Positions 1 to 9,147 of a stretch of 64,000 bases of DNA are shown in pieces. The notes beneath the pieces were generated by a model. The model worked only from the letters and a program-made list of their open reading frames with translations. It was not told where the DNA came from and ran no database searches. Made by a program: the position numbers and the translations under genes. The DNA is from Paracoccaceae bacterium (GTDB taxonomy: Bacteria > Pseudomonadota > Alphaproteobacteria > Rhodobacterales > Rhodobacteraceae): assembly GCA_028874915.1 (NCBI GenBank), contig JAPPHA010000009.1, positions 16,974-80,973 of the forward strand. Reading direction: 5' to 3'. Positions within the stretch are counted from its first letter, which is position 1, and each line of letters starts with the position of its first letter.

Positions 1-933
1 ACGTTCACGAAAGTCCTCATCTTCGTCGGCTTTGGACAAGAGGAAACTGGACGGATCGATGGGATTTGTCATGGATTTCGTTTGGCATCGTGGGTGCTGG
101 GCTGACGGAATTCCACAGTAACGCAACAAGAAGAATTCTGCAACACTTGGCGTGCGGGACGGTCCCACGATTCGAAATCGTGGTTGATTCGGATTGGTGT
201 GCCCAAGTCATTTCGATCGTTGCTGGCGTTGGCAGCGTACGGAATGTTCTGCAAAGAAATTGACGACAGGAACGGCCGTAGAATTCCGGTTCAACAGAGG
301 TTGAATCCTATTGGTGATCGGACAGGGCGGGTGCGAGCGATGTCGACAGTCGGGGATGATCGAATCCTCTGGTTTGGTCGTGGCCGTGATCGAAAACGGG
401 CTTGCGCTCTGGCGCGTCAACATGATCAACATGGACCGCCTGCACGCCGACATTCCCCATGCGAGACCAGAAACCGGCGGTTTTCGCGCGCGGATGGCCA
501 GCCTTGAAGAGCTAGTCGACGGCCTCGGGATGTCGTGGCTTCCGGGAATTCGCCATTGGGCGCTCAAGACTTGGGCTGCTGTTGCAGCTGCTTCTGTTTG
601 ATTGTGCGATGGGGACACTCGTTCCGAAGTACATGAATCTTCTACTTCACGACCGCTACAGAAGATAGGCCGATGACCTGCCTTCGGAAAGCCTGTTGAT
701 CATTGTTGCTGTAGACACCATACATCCTCGGACTGCAGGCACGGGCCAAGACGTTCGACGTGGCGCCTCGTACCAGGATCGCCCGCCCATCGACCGCAGG
801 AGAACGGCGATGCGTTATCATCTGCAGATCGGGCGTCCGGTATCGGAACAACCCCTATGGTTTCGCCCCGTTCAAGGTACCGTGCGTCCGCATTCTGCGC
901 CTCCTTCCGGATTGACGAGTTCTTTCCGCAATC
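1..933. other. Left flank, no recognisable gene
   Basis: No reading frame here resembles a known family; the short open frames on both strands overlap each other and look like chance. The only small structure seen is a perfect 8-bp hairpin with a 3-base loop at 165-183 (arms CCACGATT and AATCGTGG), without a T-run. The 3' part should contain the promoter of the cyclodehydratase gene, but no convincing -35/-10 pair was found. Confidence 0.4.
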
Positions 934-3291
934 ATGAAACGGTCGACTGATCTACCGCGAAAACGTCCAATGCCCGCGCAAGCGTCCGGAAATCCCCAGC
1001 GTGGGATCATGATCAGGACGACTCCTGACGACCAGGGGCTCGTTCAGCTTCCAGCATTGGCCCCACACCTCAGATTTCATGATATCGACAAACATAAGAC
1101 GCTGATCGTTTCCGAGTCTTTCAATACAATTCTCAATGGCGAACTCTATCGCGATCTTCTACCGCTGCTTGATGGTCGGAATTTTCTAAATGAGATTGTC
1201 AAGACCCTTGAAGGCGCCCATGCCCCTACCGATGTTCTTGCCGCCGTGATCTCACTTTCCACCAAGGGCTATGTCGTGTCAGCAGAACATGGAATGGAAC
1301 AATGCCAGGCGGCCTACTGGTCGTCGCTTGGCGCATCGCCACGTTGGGTCGAACAACGGTTGGAGGAATCGCAAGTTTCGGTTGACGGTGAAAGAGGTCG
1401 GCTCACCCGGCATCTTGACGCAAACGGAATCAAATTGACAGACACTGACCCCGAACTCACTATCGTCGTTTGTAACGACTATCTTGACGCCCATATCGCC
1501 GACGTGAATCGCCGTCAGATTGACGCGAGAGCGCCTTGGATGCTCATACGTCCGTGCGGAATGGAGGCGTTGTTCGGCCCTGTCTTCCGTGCGGACAGGC
1601 GGGGACCCTGCTGGGATTGCCTGGCCTATCGCATGCGCAACCACCAGGAAGTTCACAGCTTTCTACGCAGCGTTAAGGGCGAAGAAGCTGCATTCAGGCC
1701 GTTCGCGGCTCATTCCAACGTCTTGGAGGCCTTGTTCGGGCTGATTGGGGCGGAGATCGCCAAATGGTTGATCCTGGGTACGGCGGCCCGGATTCATGAC
1801 CACGCGATCGCAATGAATATCGGTACATTTGAGAGTTCGCAGCATCTGGTCACGCGCCGTCCACAGTGCCTGACCTGTGGCGACAGTGCCTTGCGTCGCT
1901 CCGATCGGCAGCCAGTTCCATTGCGTCTGAGACCGAGTCCCAAAGTTCATCGTAACAGCGGCGGTGCCCGCATAGTTGCACCAGAAGCCACGTTGGCAAA
2001 ATACCGTCACTTGTTGAGCCCGATCAGCGGTGTGGTGACCTGGCTGTCACGCACGACTGATGAGACAGATTCCTGGCTTCATGTTTATTGGGCAGGAAAC
2101 AATCTTGGTATGAGAAACCGGACATTGAGTTCACTCCGGCGCAGCTTGCGCAGCAAGAGCGCCGGAAAGGGCAGCACGCGAGATCAAGCCAAGGTCAGCG
2201 CTTTCTGCGAAGCGGTCGAGCGATATTCAGGGGCGTGCCATGGTGACGAGATCCGGACCCGCCAGCGATTTGTCGATTTTGCCAAAGGAGACGATGCCAT
2301 CCACCCCAATGACGTACAGCTGTTCAGCGATCTTCAGCTTGACAATGCGAATGGCATCAATGCCACAGGCCACCCGTACAACATCGTGCCGCCTCGTCTC
2401 AAACCCGACACCGAAATTGACTGGACGCCGGTGTGGTCGCTTACGCAGCAGCGGCATCGCTATCTGCCGACGTCCATGCTCTACGGCATGTCCGCGGAAC
2501 AGCGCGGTTCCACGGACTTGATCGCCGACTCCAACGGGTGCGCCGCCGGAAACACCGTGGAAGAGGCCATCCTGCAGGGATTTTATGAACTTGTCGAGCG
2601 CGATGCATTTGCAATTTGGTGGTATAACCGGTTGCGGGTGCCAGCTGTCGATCTCTCGAGCTTCGACGACTGGTATCTTCAATTAGCTTCGGACCACTAT
2701 GCCCGCCGTGAGCGGGATCTGTGGGTGCTCGACGTCACTTCGGACCTCGAAATCCCCACGTTCGTGGCGGTCTCACGCAGACCGGACGCCGAAACCGAAG
2801 ACATCATTTATGGCGCCGGAGCCCACGCCGACCCGCGCATCGCGGCACTGCGCGCGGTTTCCGAATTGAATCAGTGCCTGACGTGGCTGCCACGTCCGGG
2901 ACAGGTACGCGACGGCCAGCCCGTGATCGATGATCCACTGGCTCTTTGGTGGTGGAAAACAGCTCGACTCGCTGATTGCTCATGGCTGGCACCTGCTGCA
3001 GACGAACCGCACCGAACGGCTTCGCAGTATCCGGTTGTGGAAACGACGGACACGCGCGACGATGTCGAAGATTTCCGCCTCCGGGTCGAGGCCAAAGGTA
3101 TGGAGTTCCTGGTTTTGAATCAGACTCGTCCCGACATCGGCCTGCCTGTAGTTCGTGTCATTGTGCCGGGAATGCGGCATTTCTGGGCCAAGTTGGCGCC
3201 CGGGCGACTGTATGATGTGCCCGTCAGGATGGGCGTCCGCATGCACCCTCTCGCGGAAGCCGATTTGAATCCCGCACCCGTCATTGCGTGA
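934..3291 (+). CDS. Fused E1-like / YcaO azoline cyclodehydratase (TOMM synthetase)
   Basis: Predicted ATP-dependent cyclodehydratase that turns Cys, Ser or Thr of a RiPP precursor into azolines. Residues ~30-330 form the E1-like, precursor-binding half, with two CxxC pairs (Cys226/Cys229 in CWDC, Cys312/Cys315 in CLTC) expected to bind structural zinc. Residues ~400-760 are the YcaO half, with the ATP-binding signatures SAFCEAVERYSG (~422-433) and NGCAAGNTVEEA...ELVERDAF (~534-560). The SagD-type end AKLAPGRLYDVPVRMG is present, but the protein stops in NPAPVIA rather than a full PxPxP tail. The start is uncertain: ATG codons at 934, 970 and 1009 are in frame and none has a strong ribosome site; similarity begins after the last one. 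It faces the precursor gene and is followed at once by the unknown gene at 3302. YcaO assignment is firm; the substrate is inferred from the neighbour. Confidence 0.93.
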   Translation: MKRSTDLPRKRPMPAQASGNPQRGIMIRTTPDDQGLVQLPALAPHLRFHDIDKHKTLIVSESFNTILNGELYRDLLPLLDGRNFLNEIVKTLEGAHAPTDVLAAVISLSTKGYVVSAEHGMEQCQAAYWSSLGASPRWVEQRLEESQVSVDGERGRLTRHLDANGIKLTDTDPELTIVVCNDYLDAHIADVNRRQIDARAPWMLIRPCGMEALFGPVFRADRRGPCWDCLAYRMRNHQEVHSFLRSVKGEEAAFRPFAAHSNVLEALFGLIGAEIAKWLILGTAARIHDHAIAMNIGTFESSQHLVTRRPQCLTCGDSALRRSDRQPVPLRLRPSPKVHRNSGGARIVAPEATLAKYRHLLSPISGVVTWLSRTTDETDSWLHVYWAGNNLGMRNRTLSSLRRSLRSKSAGKGSTRDQAKVSAFCEAVERYSGACHGDEIRTRQRFVDFAKGDDAIHPNDVQLFSDLQLDNANGINATGHPYNIVPPRLKPDTEIDWTPVWSLTQQRHRYLPTSMLYGMSAEQRGSTDLIADSNGCAAGNTVEEAILQGFYELVERDAFAIWWYNRLRVPAVDLSSFDDWYLQLASDHYARRERDLWVLDVTSDLEIPTFVAVSRRPDAETEDIIYGAGAHADPRIAALRAVSELNQCLTWLPRPGQVRDGQPVIDDPLALWWWKTARLADCSWLAPAADEPHRTASQYPVVETTDTRDDVEDFRLRVEAKGMEFLVLNQTRPDIGLPVVRVIVPGMRHFWAKLAPGRLYDVPVRMGVRMHPLAEADLNPAPVIA

Positions 3292-3301
3292 CAAGACAAC
3301 C

Positions 3302-4420
3302 ATGGACGTATTCACGACCATTACGCAAACCCAGGATCGTCTCGCCGAAGAGGGCGGCACGATGGGTGACTTGCTCGGACATTTTCGCAACAGGATTTCA
3401 CCGATTTTGATTGGTGAACCGGAATGGGAGCACATACTCGAACGCGCCAGAACGCTCCCGATTACGTTCGGTGCCCTTCCCTTCGGCTTTGAACTCCCAC
3501 TGCATTCGCGCAGGCCCGTAGCAGACTTCGGTGTTTCTCTGGCGAGCGGAACTCTACCGGCGGCGTATTTCCGCGACCGGGTACGAGTCGACACGACGGA
3601 TGCGACCGCAAGAGCGATTACCCTGCTTCTCGGGCAGATGGACTCCGAAGAATCATGCCTGCGTGACATCGTCGGCCGCAAGTTGATGCTGGAATACGAC
3701 ATTGGTTCGGCTCGACAAGAAGACGGTTCCGGTCCGGGAATGTTCCTGAGACCGGGAGAACGACCGATCATCGGCGGCGGCGGGCAGGTGAACGATGTCG
3801 CCACGGTTGTCGATGCGCTCGTAACCTGCGTCGGCTGGACAATGACCAAGGCCGAGAGAAAGACCATCGAACGCGTTTACATGGCGCAACCGAGCGATAC
3901 GCGCCTGGATTCATTCGGTGTTTTCCCGTCTCGTTCCCGGGCAATCCGCCTGGCGATCATGGGATTCAAATCGCGTTCAGAAGTCTGTTCCTATCTTGAT
4001 CGCACGGGTTGGCCAGGTCAGATCCCGGCTGTGAAATCCGTAATTGACCGCTTCATGGACCGTGCAATAGTCGTCAGGATCGGAATCAACATTGACGTTC
4101 AGGAAACAGGTATCGGTCAGACACTTGGTCTCACGCTCATTGTAAAACAAAGATACACAAAGGATTCACGATACTGGCTCGACGACCTCACCGATTGGGA
4201 TCCATTCTTGGCGGCCCTGAGCCAAGAGGACATAGTCGTTCAGGAAAAGCTCCCGGCTCTCGCCGACTGGGTTTCGAAACCGACAATGATCTTTGCAAAG
4301 TCTGGTCGCTTCGTACTCCTGCGAGGAATTCACCACATCAAGCTGGTCGTTTCCGGCAATCAGTTGCGAAAAGCCAAAGCCTATGTGTTCATGGTGCTTT
4401 CCGGAGCGATCGAAAACTGA
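3302..4420 (+). CDS. Unknown protein co-transcribed with the YcaO cyclodehydratase
   Basis: A 372-residue protein I cannot place in a family. It starts 11 bases after the YcaO stop (ATG at 3302; a TTG at 3284 would overlap the upstream stop), so the two are almost surely co-transcribed. There is no signal peptide or membrane segment. Seen by eye: a motif rich in aromatic and acidic residues near the N-terminus (GALPFGFELPLH, then ADFGVSL), a central Gly cluster (PIIGGGGQVNDV), and a C-terminal half with alternating beta-like stretches. I see no nitroreductase, radical-SAM or FAD motif. By position it is a maturation partner of the azoline pathway, perhaps taking the role of the missing dehydrogenase or binding the precursor; this is inference from context only. 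Confidence 0.7.
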   Translation: MDVFTTITQTQDRLAEEGGTMGDLLGHFRNRISPILIGEPEWEHILERARTLPITFGALPFGFELPLHSRRPVADFGVSLASGTLPAAYFRDRVRVDTTDATARAITLLLGQMDSEESCLRDIVGRKLMLEYDIGSARQEDGSGPGMFLRPGERPIIGGGGQVNDVATVVDALVTCVGWTMTKAERKTIERVYMAQPSDTRLDSFGVFPSRSRAIRLAIMGFKSRSEVCSYLDRTGWPGQIPAVKSVIDRFMDRAIVVRIGINIDVQETGIGQTLGLTLIVKQRYTKDSRYWLDDLTDWDPFLAALSQEDIVVQEKLPALADWVSKPTMIFAKSGRFVLLRGIHHIKLVVSGNQLRKAKAYVFMVLSGAIEN

Positions 4421-4445
4421 CGGAAACATCAAATGAAAGCGAATG

Positions 4446-4480
4446 CCCTCCGGACGTCCCTGCCCAGGGACGCCGGAGGG
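4446..4480. terminator. Strong stem-loop between convergent genes
   Basis: CCCTCCGG (4446-4453) pairs with CCGGAGGG (4473-4480), and CGTCCCTG (4455-4462) pairs with CAGGGACG (4465-4472), with one bulged A. It lies 25 bases after the stop of the unknown gene and 76 bases after the stop of the convergent precursor gene, so it could end transcription from both sides. No T-run follows on either strand, so rho-independent termination is not proven; it may instead protect 3' ends. Confidence 0.6.
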
Positions 4481-4555
4481 CTGTTCAAGACCTGGAAAGA
4501 TGCGGAATCGAATTGTTGTCCCGTATCGTGACCGGTGTCTCGCCAGCAAACCGGA

Positions 4556-4807
4556 TTACCAGCAGCAGCAAAGACCGGCGGAGATTGCTTCGAGCTGTTC
4601 CTCGGTGATGTTCGGGTCTGGCGGCAATGCAAGGTGTACCGTTTGCATGTCGCTCTCGTGAACCTTGATAGTCATGGAATCGGGAATCGAGATTCCCAAC
4701 TCTTCACAGATGGTAGATTTCGGATCTGCAAGAAGTTGTCGCCTGAACTCAGTGTCCACCGAGGACTTCTCAACAATCTGCCGCAGCATTTCGTCGCCAC
4801 TTCTCAC
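4556..4807 (-). CDS. NHLP-family RiPP precursor with mini-core LCCCW
   Basis: An 83-residue precursor. Residues ~15-77 are a nitrile-hydratase-alpha-like leader: TEFRRQLLADP, the ELGISIPDSMTIKVHE stretch, VHLALPPDP, and the acidic helix ITEEQLEAISAG at the end. After the AG cleavage site only five residues remain: LCCCW. The start is the second of two adjacent GTG codons (4807-4805), because AGGAG lies seven bases upstream; the longer frame to 4951 lacks leader similarity before this point. Three adjacent cysteines fit the YcaO cyclodehydratase next door, and the C39 peptidase/ABC protein at 12090 is the family's usual leader protease. The single Trp is a possible substrate for the halogenase at 15765. 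The leader also contains one Cys (residue 34). Leader and cleavage assignment are by pattern; the modified product is inference. Confidence 0.88.
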   Translation of the reverse strand: MRSGDEMLRQIVEKSSVDTEFRRQLLADPKSTICEELGISIPDSMTIKVHESDMQTVHLALPPDPNITEEQLEAISAGLCCCW

Positions 4808-5176
4808 CACAACTCTCCTTTTTCTTTGAGGCCGATGGCAAATAAACCCCAACCACAGCCTACGACGCAATCTGTGCGATTTCAATCCGAATTCGCCAAA
4901 ATATTCTGGGCTACACCTGCAATCCGGCAGCACAAGCATCTGAAAAACCAACCTTGAACGAAACCGCCACGCGGTAGTTTCCCGGGGCTCCGTTTCGTCA
5001 TTGAGATTGAGGTTCGATCAGGGCTGATCAACTCCACCGTCTGCCTCCGTTCCGGCTTGGCCGGCGTTGTCCTTTCCCCGTTGACGGACCGCCGGCAGAT
5101 GGGCCGGCGGCGCACCGTCCCGACCCGGGGGAGATCGTCAGTGACCCAGTCCAACGGCAGGAAGGTCGAGACTGTC

Positions 5177-6015
5177 ACGCCGCTTCGCCAGCGGATGATC
5201 GACCAGATGCGCATGGCCAACCTGGCCGACGACACGCAGAATGCCACCTTCTTCGAGAGTCGCCGACCGGCCAGACACACCCGCCAGTCGCCGGATCGGC
5301 TCGATGCCGAACAGGTCCGGGCCTGGCTCAAGGGGCGGATCGACTGCGGACTCAGACCGCGCTCGACAGACGTGGCTCTCGCGGCCCTGAAGTTCCTGTA
5401 CCGCGATGTGTTGCGGCGCCCGGAACTTGTCGAGGGACTCCGCAACCGGAGAATCCCGCGAACGCCGCCGAGCCACCTGGAGGTCGCGGAGGTCGAACGC
5501 CTGTTCCTGGCAACGCCCAACCTCGCAGTGCGATGCTCACGGCCTGCGCCGCGGGGCTTCGCATCTCCGAAGTCGTCGGTCTGCAGATCACCGAAATCCG
5601 CGCCGACCGCCGACTGCTCCACATCCGTGCCGGGAAAGGCGGAACCGGGAGAATGGCGTCGCTGCCGCCCGGAATGCTCAAGCATCTTCGCCGTAACTGG
5701 ACAAGCCTCTGCCCCCGGCCGAAGACCTGGCTATTCTACGGCTCTTCACCGGAAGAGCCAATCAAGGCGGCCACCCTGCGCAGGGCTTTCAATGCCGCCC
5801 GGGACCGGGCCGGGATCGACCAAGGCACCAGCTTCCATGCATTGAGGCATAGCGCCGCCGCTCACTGGCATGAGCGCGACGGCGGCATCGATATCATCCA
5901 GGATGCGGTCGGACATCGCAATTCCGACACGACGCGCGCCTACGCCCGCGCCACGGGCAAGATGTTCGAGGCCCTCAATCACCCGGTCTCCGGCTTCAGC
6001 CTCCTGAACGCCTGA
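5177..6015 (+). pseudogene. IS91-type tyrosine recombinase, frameshifted
   Basis: Site-specific recombinase of the tyrosine integrase family, the type often carried beside IS91-like elements. The N-terminal SAM-like domain (LRQRMIDQMRMANL..., LTAEQVRAWL-like) runs in one frame to about 5520. The catalytic domain continues in another frame from about 5533, so a frameshift sits at ~5522-5532 inside PNL...AMLTACAAGLR. The catalytic set is otherwise intact: Arg in AAGLRISEV, Lys in GKGG, HALRH, GHRNSDTT and the Tyr in RAYAR. It stands between the precursor and the exporter genes and explains a break in the cluster. It could be recently inactivated or, less likely, translated by frameshifting. Confidence 0.8.
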
Positions 6016-6376
6016 GCCGTGGCGTCCGACCGGGCCGGCGTGGCGGACATCGTCCGCCGCGCCCCCGATGACGTTCGACAAAGTGTTGTCGATGAGATTC
6101 GACGCGGGCTTTGCTTACGAGAAGCATTGCGAAACCGCCGTACCTGTGCTCCGGCCATGAGATCGGATGGATCGTTGTTCTGTGCCCTCACGAACGACCA
6201 CGGTAATCGACCGCTATGCATGCTGTCAGAGATTCCCCAAGAGCCATCAACCACGAATTCGGCTCAGACAGTTTCGGCCGTCAATATCGCGGGTCTACGG
6301 AGGATTCGCTTCGTTCGCCGCCAGGAATGGTTTGAATCGCCGGAGCCTCCTGCCACCCACACGGGACGACGGCGAC
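6016..6376. other. Gap after integrase remnant, no supported gene
   Basis: Only a short open frame starting near 6019 is present (VADIVRRAPDDVRQSVVDEI...), which looks like a helix-rich fragment of a lost mobile-element gene but matches nothing I can name. The 3' end of the RND gene follows on the other strand. Confidence 0.3.
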
Positions 6377-8782
6377 CTATGGCGAGTGCGCATCCGTTTT
6401 CCGATCCGCCACGATCAGCAGTGCCGGCAAGAGTGTCACGTCGGCAATGAACGCAAATCCGATAATCGTTGCGGTCAAGACTCCGACCTGTGCGGTGGGA
6501 ACGAACGGCGAAAACACAAAAATTAGAAAACCGGCGACCAACACAACCGTCGTCGTGAACAGAGCCCGGCCGGCAGTGTCAAAGGCGTAACGCACTGACT
6601 CTTCTGGGGGCAGTCCGAATTCACGCCGCGCACGGCGGTACTTGCTGAGAAAATGAACCGTGTCGTCCACGACAATCCCGACAGTCATCGCCACCACCAC
6701 AGATAGTGAAAGTCCCACGAGTCCTACGGTCAACCCCCAGATGCCAAAGCCCATGACGGCAGGAATCAAATTGGGAACGATGCTGATCACACCCAGGCGC
6801 AGGGATCGCAGAGCAAAGAGAAGAATGGCGGAGATTGCGAGGAGCACAACGATCGTCCCGACCAGCATCGCGCGGATGTTTCGCTGCCCGATATAGGCGA
6901 ACAGGGCGGCCGGGCCCGTGCTGTTGACGCCAGCGACATGCGGCGCGTTTTCCGCAAGCCAGGCCTCGGCCTGCGCATTCAGGTCAAGCACATCCTGAGA
7001 ATACAATGTCTCCGCCGATATCGTAACCCGGGTGGCCGATCGGGATCGGTCGATCTGATTGTTCAGGTTCAGACCCAGCGGAAGCGACAGTTCGTAGAGC
7101 AGCAAATACTGGGCCGCCAGATCCTGGGTTTCCGGAATTCGGTAGGCGGCAGGATCGTCACCGTGCATGCTCATGTTGAGTTGCCGAAACGTATCGGTGA
7201 TAACCGCGACATGGCGCACGGGCGGCTGTTCCCGATACCAGTCCGCGAAGTTCGCAACCTCGGCAAGGAAACTGGGGTCAGTGACGCCGCCCTCGAAGGA
7301 TGCCTCCAGAGAGTACTCGAGCAGGGTATTGCCGCTGAGGTGCTCGTCCATGAAATCCGTGTCTTGGCGAAACTCGACGCTTTCGTCGAAGAAGTGGACC
7401 AGCACATCGTTAAGCTCGTTGCGTGGGATGGCCAAAATCATCACGGGCACAATTGCCGCCCACACCCACAAGAAGGTCTTTCTTTGGCGAATCACAAAAT
7501 CTGCCACGGCGTTCATTGTCGGTCCGGGGAGCCGGAGTTCTCTTGCGGCACGAACGGGGAGGAGCGAAAGCAGGGCCGGAAGAAAGGTGACAGAGAGAAT
7601 AAACGAAGCAGCAATGCCCAAAGTGACGAAGTTGCCGAGATCACGGTAGGGCGGGACTTCGGAAAAGTTCATGCTCAAGAATCCGAGCGCCGTCGTGAGG
7701 CTCGCAAGAAAAACGGGATGCAGGTTGAGCTTGATAGATTCGATGATGGCATCATTCTTGGAATTCCCTGCACGCAGGCTCTGCTGCACAGCCACAAGCA
7801 GGTGCACGCAGTTCGCCACGACAATCATCAGTACGATTGTTGGCGCCGGCGATACCGGTGGGGAAAAAGGCAGGCCGATCCAAACGCCCATTCCCACAGA
7901 CACGAAAATGGAAAAGACGATAACCAGCCCGGTCGCCGCCACACCCGCCCAACTCCGGATCAGGACGCCAAGAACGACGGCCATGAGAAGAAGGCTGGCG
8001 GGCAGGAAGATCTTCTGGCTGCTGATCGACGCTTCAACAAACGTCTGGTTGATCATAACCGAGCCGACGATTCGAATGTCGACGTCGGGAAACCGGTTTT
8101 CGGCCTCAACCGCCGTTGACCTGGCGAATTCGGCGACCTCGGCCACGGCCCCCAGCACGCCCTCCTCCGGTAGTTCAACGGTAACGTTCACGACACTGAC
8201 GTCGCCGTTCCTGGCCAGAATACTCCCTGCGATACGCGGATCGGTTAAGGCGATCGTTCGGATTCGTGACCGCGCGGCCTCCTCGGCGAGTTCCTGCGAA
8301 TCGACAAGATCCCGCACATACAAATCGTCGCCGTCGGCCGTCGTGTGCTGAAAATTGGCAATCGAGTCCACGCGCCTCGAATACGGCGTATTCCAAGCGG
8401 CCTCCGTGAGCCAGACAACGGCCGAGAGGGCACTTTGCGAAGTGGCGTTTCCGTCGTCCGGAACAATCAGGAACACGATGTTCTCGTTCTTCCCGTAGGT
8501 ATCCTCCAGTGCTTCCAGTGCCAGGAGCTGGGGATTGTCGTCATCAAAGAAGATGCGGTAGTTGGCGGAGAATTCGAGCCGGGTGATACCGCTCGAAGCA
8601 ATCGCAACCAGAACCAATGTGATCACGACGACGAGCCAGCGGTTCGCAAGCACCCGTTCGGCAAATCGTTTGGCGAAGGGTTCGCCGCCCGGGTCGCGTT
8701 TGTCCACGGAACTGCCGCCGCTAAATTCGAAAGAGTTCGGCGCCAAGTGGCGCGTCAAGAATCGACAGCACCGACGTGTCAT
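6377..8782 (-). CDS. MMPL/RND-superfamily exporter
   Basis: An 801-residue inner-membrane exporter of the MMPL (hydrophobe/amphiphile RND) type. One membrane helix near the N-terminus (WLVVVITLVLVAIASSG) is followed by a large periplasmic domain, a five-helix bundle, a second periplasmic domain and a second bundle ending near the C-terminus: the usual 12-helix duplicated plan. Acidic residues within the last bundle (VDDTVHFLSKYRR) match the proton-relay region. In many proteobacteria such a protein is encoded beside a LolA-like protein, and that partner is here at 17454 on the same strand with the halogenase and NHLM genes between. It may move a lipophilic product to the outer membrane. The ATG at 8782 has a weak ribosome site; an in-frame GTG lies about 75 bases downstream. 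Confidence 0.85.
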   Translation of the reverse strand: MTRRCCRFLTRHLAPNSFEFSGGSSVDKRDPGGEPFAKRFAERVLANRWLVVVITLVLVAIASSGITRLEFSANYRIFFDDDNPQLLALEALEDTYGKNENIVFLIVPDDGNATSQSALSAVVWLTEAAWNTPYSRRVDSIANFQHTTADGDDLYVRDLVDSQELAEEAARSRIRTIALTDPRIAGSILARNGDVSVVNVTVELPEEGVLGAVAEVAEFARSTAVEAENRFPDVDIRIVGSVMINQTFVEASISSQKIFLPASLLLMAVVLGVLIRSWAGVAATGLVIVFSIFVSVGMGVWIGLPFSPPVSPAPTIVLMIVVANCVHLLVAVQQSLRAGNSKNDAIIESIKLNLHPVFLASLTTALGFLSMNFSEVPPYRDLGNFVTLGIAASFILSVTFLPALLSLLPVRAARELRLPGPTMNAVADFVIRQRKTFLWVWAAIVPVMILAIPRNELNDVLVHFFDESVEFRQDTDFMDEHLSGNTLLEYSLEASFEGGVTDPSFLAEVANFADWYREQPPVRHVAVITDTFRQLNMSMHGDDPAAYRIPETQDLAAQYLLLYELSLPLGLNLNNQIDRSRSATRVTISAETLYSQDVLDLNAQAEAWLAENAPHVAGVNSTGPAALFAYIGQRNIRAMLVGTIVVLLAISAILLFALRSLRLGVISIVPNLIPAVMGFGIWGLTVGLVGLSLSVVVAMTVGIVVDDTVHFLSKYRRARREFGLPPEESVRYAFDTAGRALFTTTVVLVAGFLIFVFSPFVPTAQVGVLTATIIGFAFIADVTLLPALLIVADRKTDAHSP

Positions 8783-9147
8783 GGCCTGGCGTCAATAACG
8801 GCGTCGTCTCGCCACGGATCCGAAGACACCTGGTGCCGGCCACACAGGCCCCGTGCTCCGAACCGACTGGAATCAATGTCAGATTGATCAAAGTGTCCGC
8901 CGTGCGCCGCAACAAAAACTGGAGGTCAATACCTGGAACGATAAGTTCGGCCCGAATTCGCTGTCAAGGATCTTGTGACGGGCAGGCAAAATTCATGACG
9001 TGGACAGAGCTGGTCTGCGGAGACAGACGACTGCAGCAAGATTTCGGGCAAAAAAAGCGCACGCCACCGGCCTGCAGCGATACCTGCCTGACCCATACGT
9101 CGGGAACGGTTGCGTTTCTGGAAAGTCTGCCCGTCCGAATACCTGAT
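8783..9147. other. Spacer between NHLM ABC gene and RND gene
   Basis: 365 bases with no coherent gene on either strand. It separates the NHLM export genes from the RND gene, so the latter may have its own promoter; none is clear by eye. Confidence 0.3.

Noticed and set aside
165..183. Perfect 8-bp hairpin as a terminator or operator
   Set aside because: No T-run and no gene next to it; a short palindrome like this can arise by chance.
4811..4951. Upstream part of the 131-codon frame as part of the RiPP precursor
   Set aside because: It has no leader similarity, precedes the ribosome site AGGAG, and translation from the GTG at 4807 gives the expected leader length.
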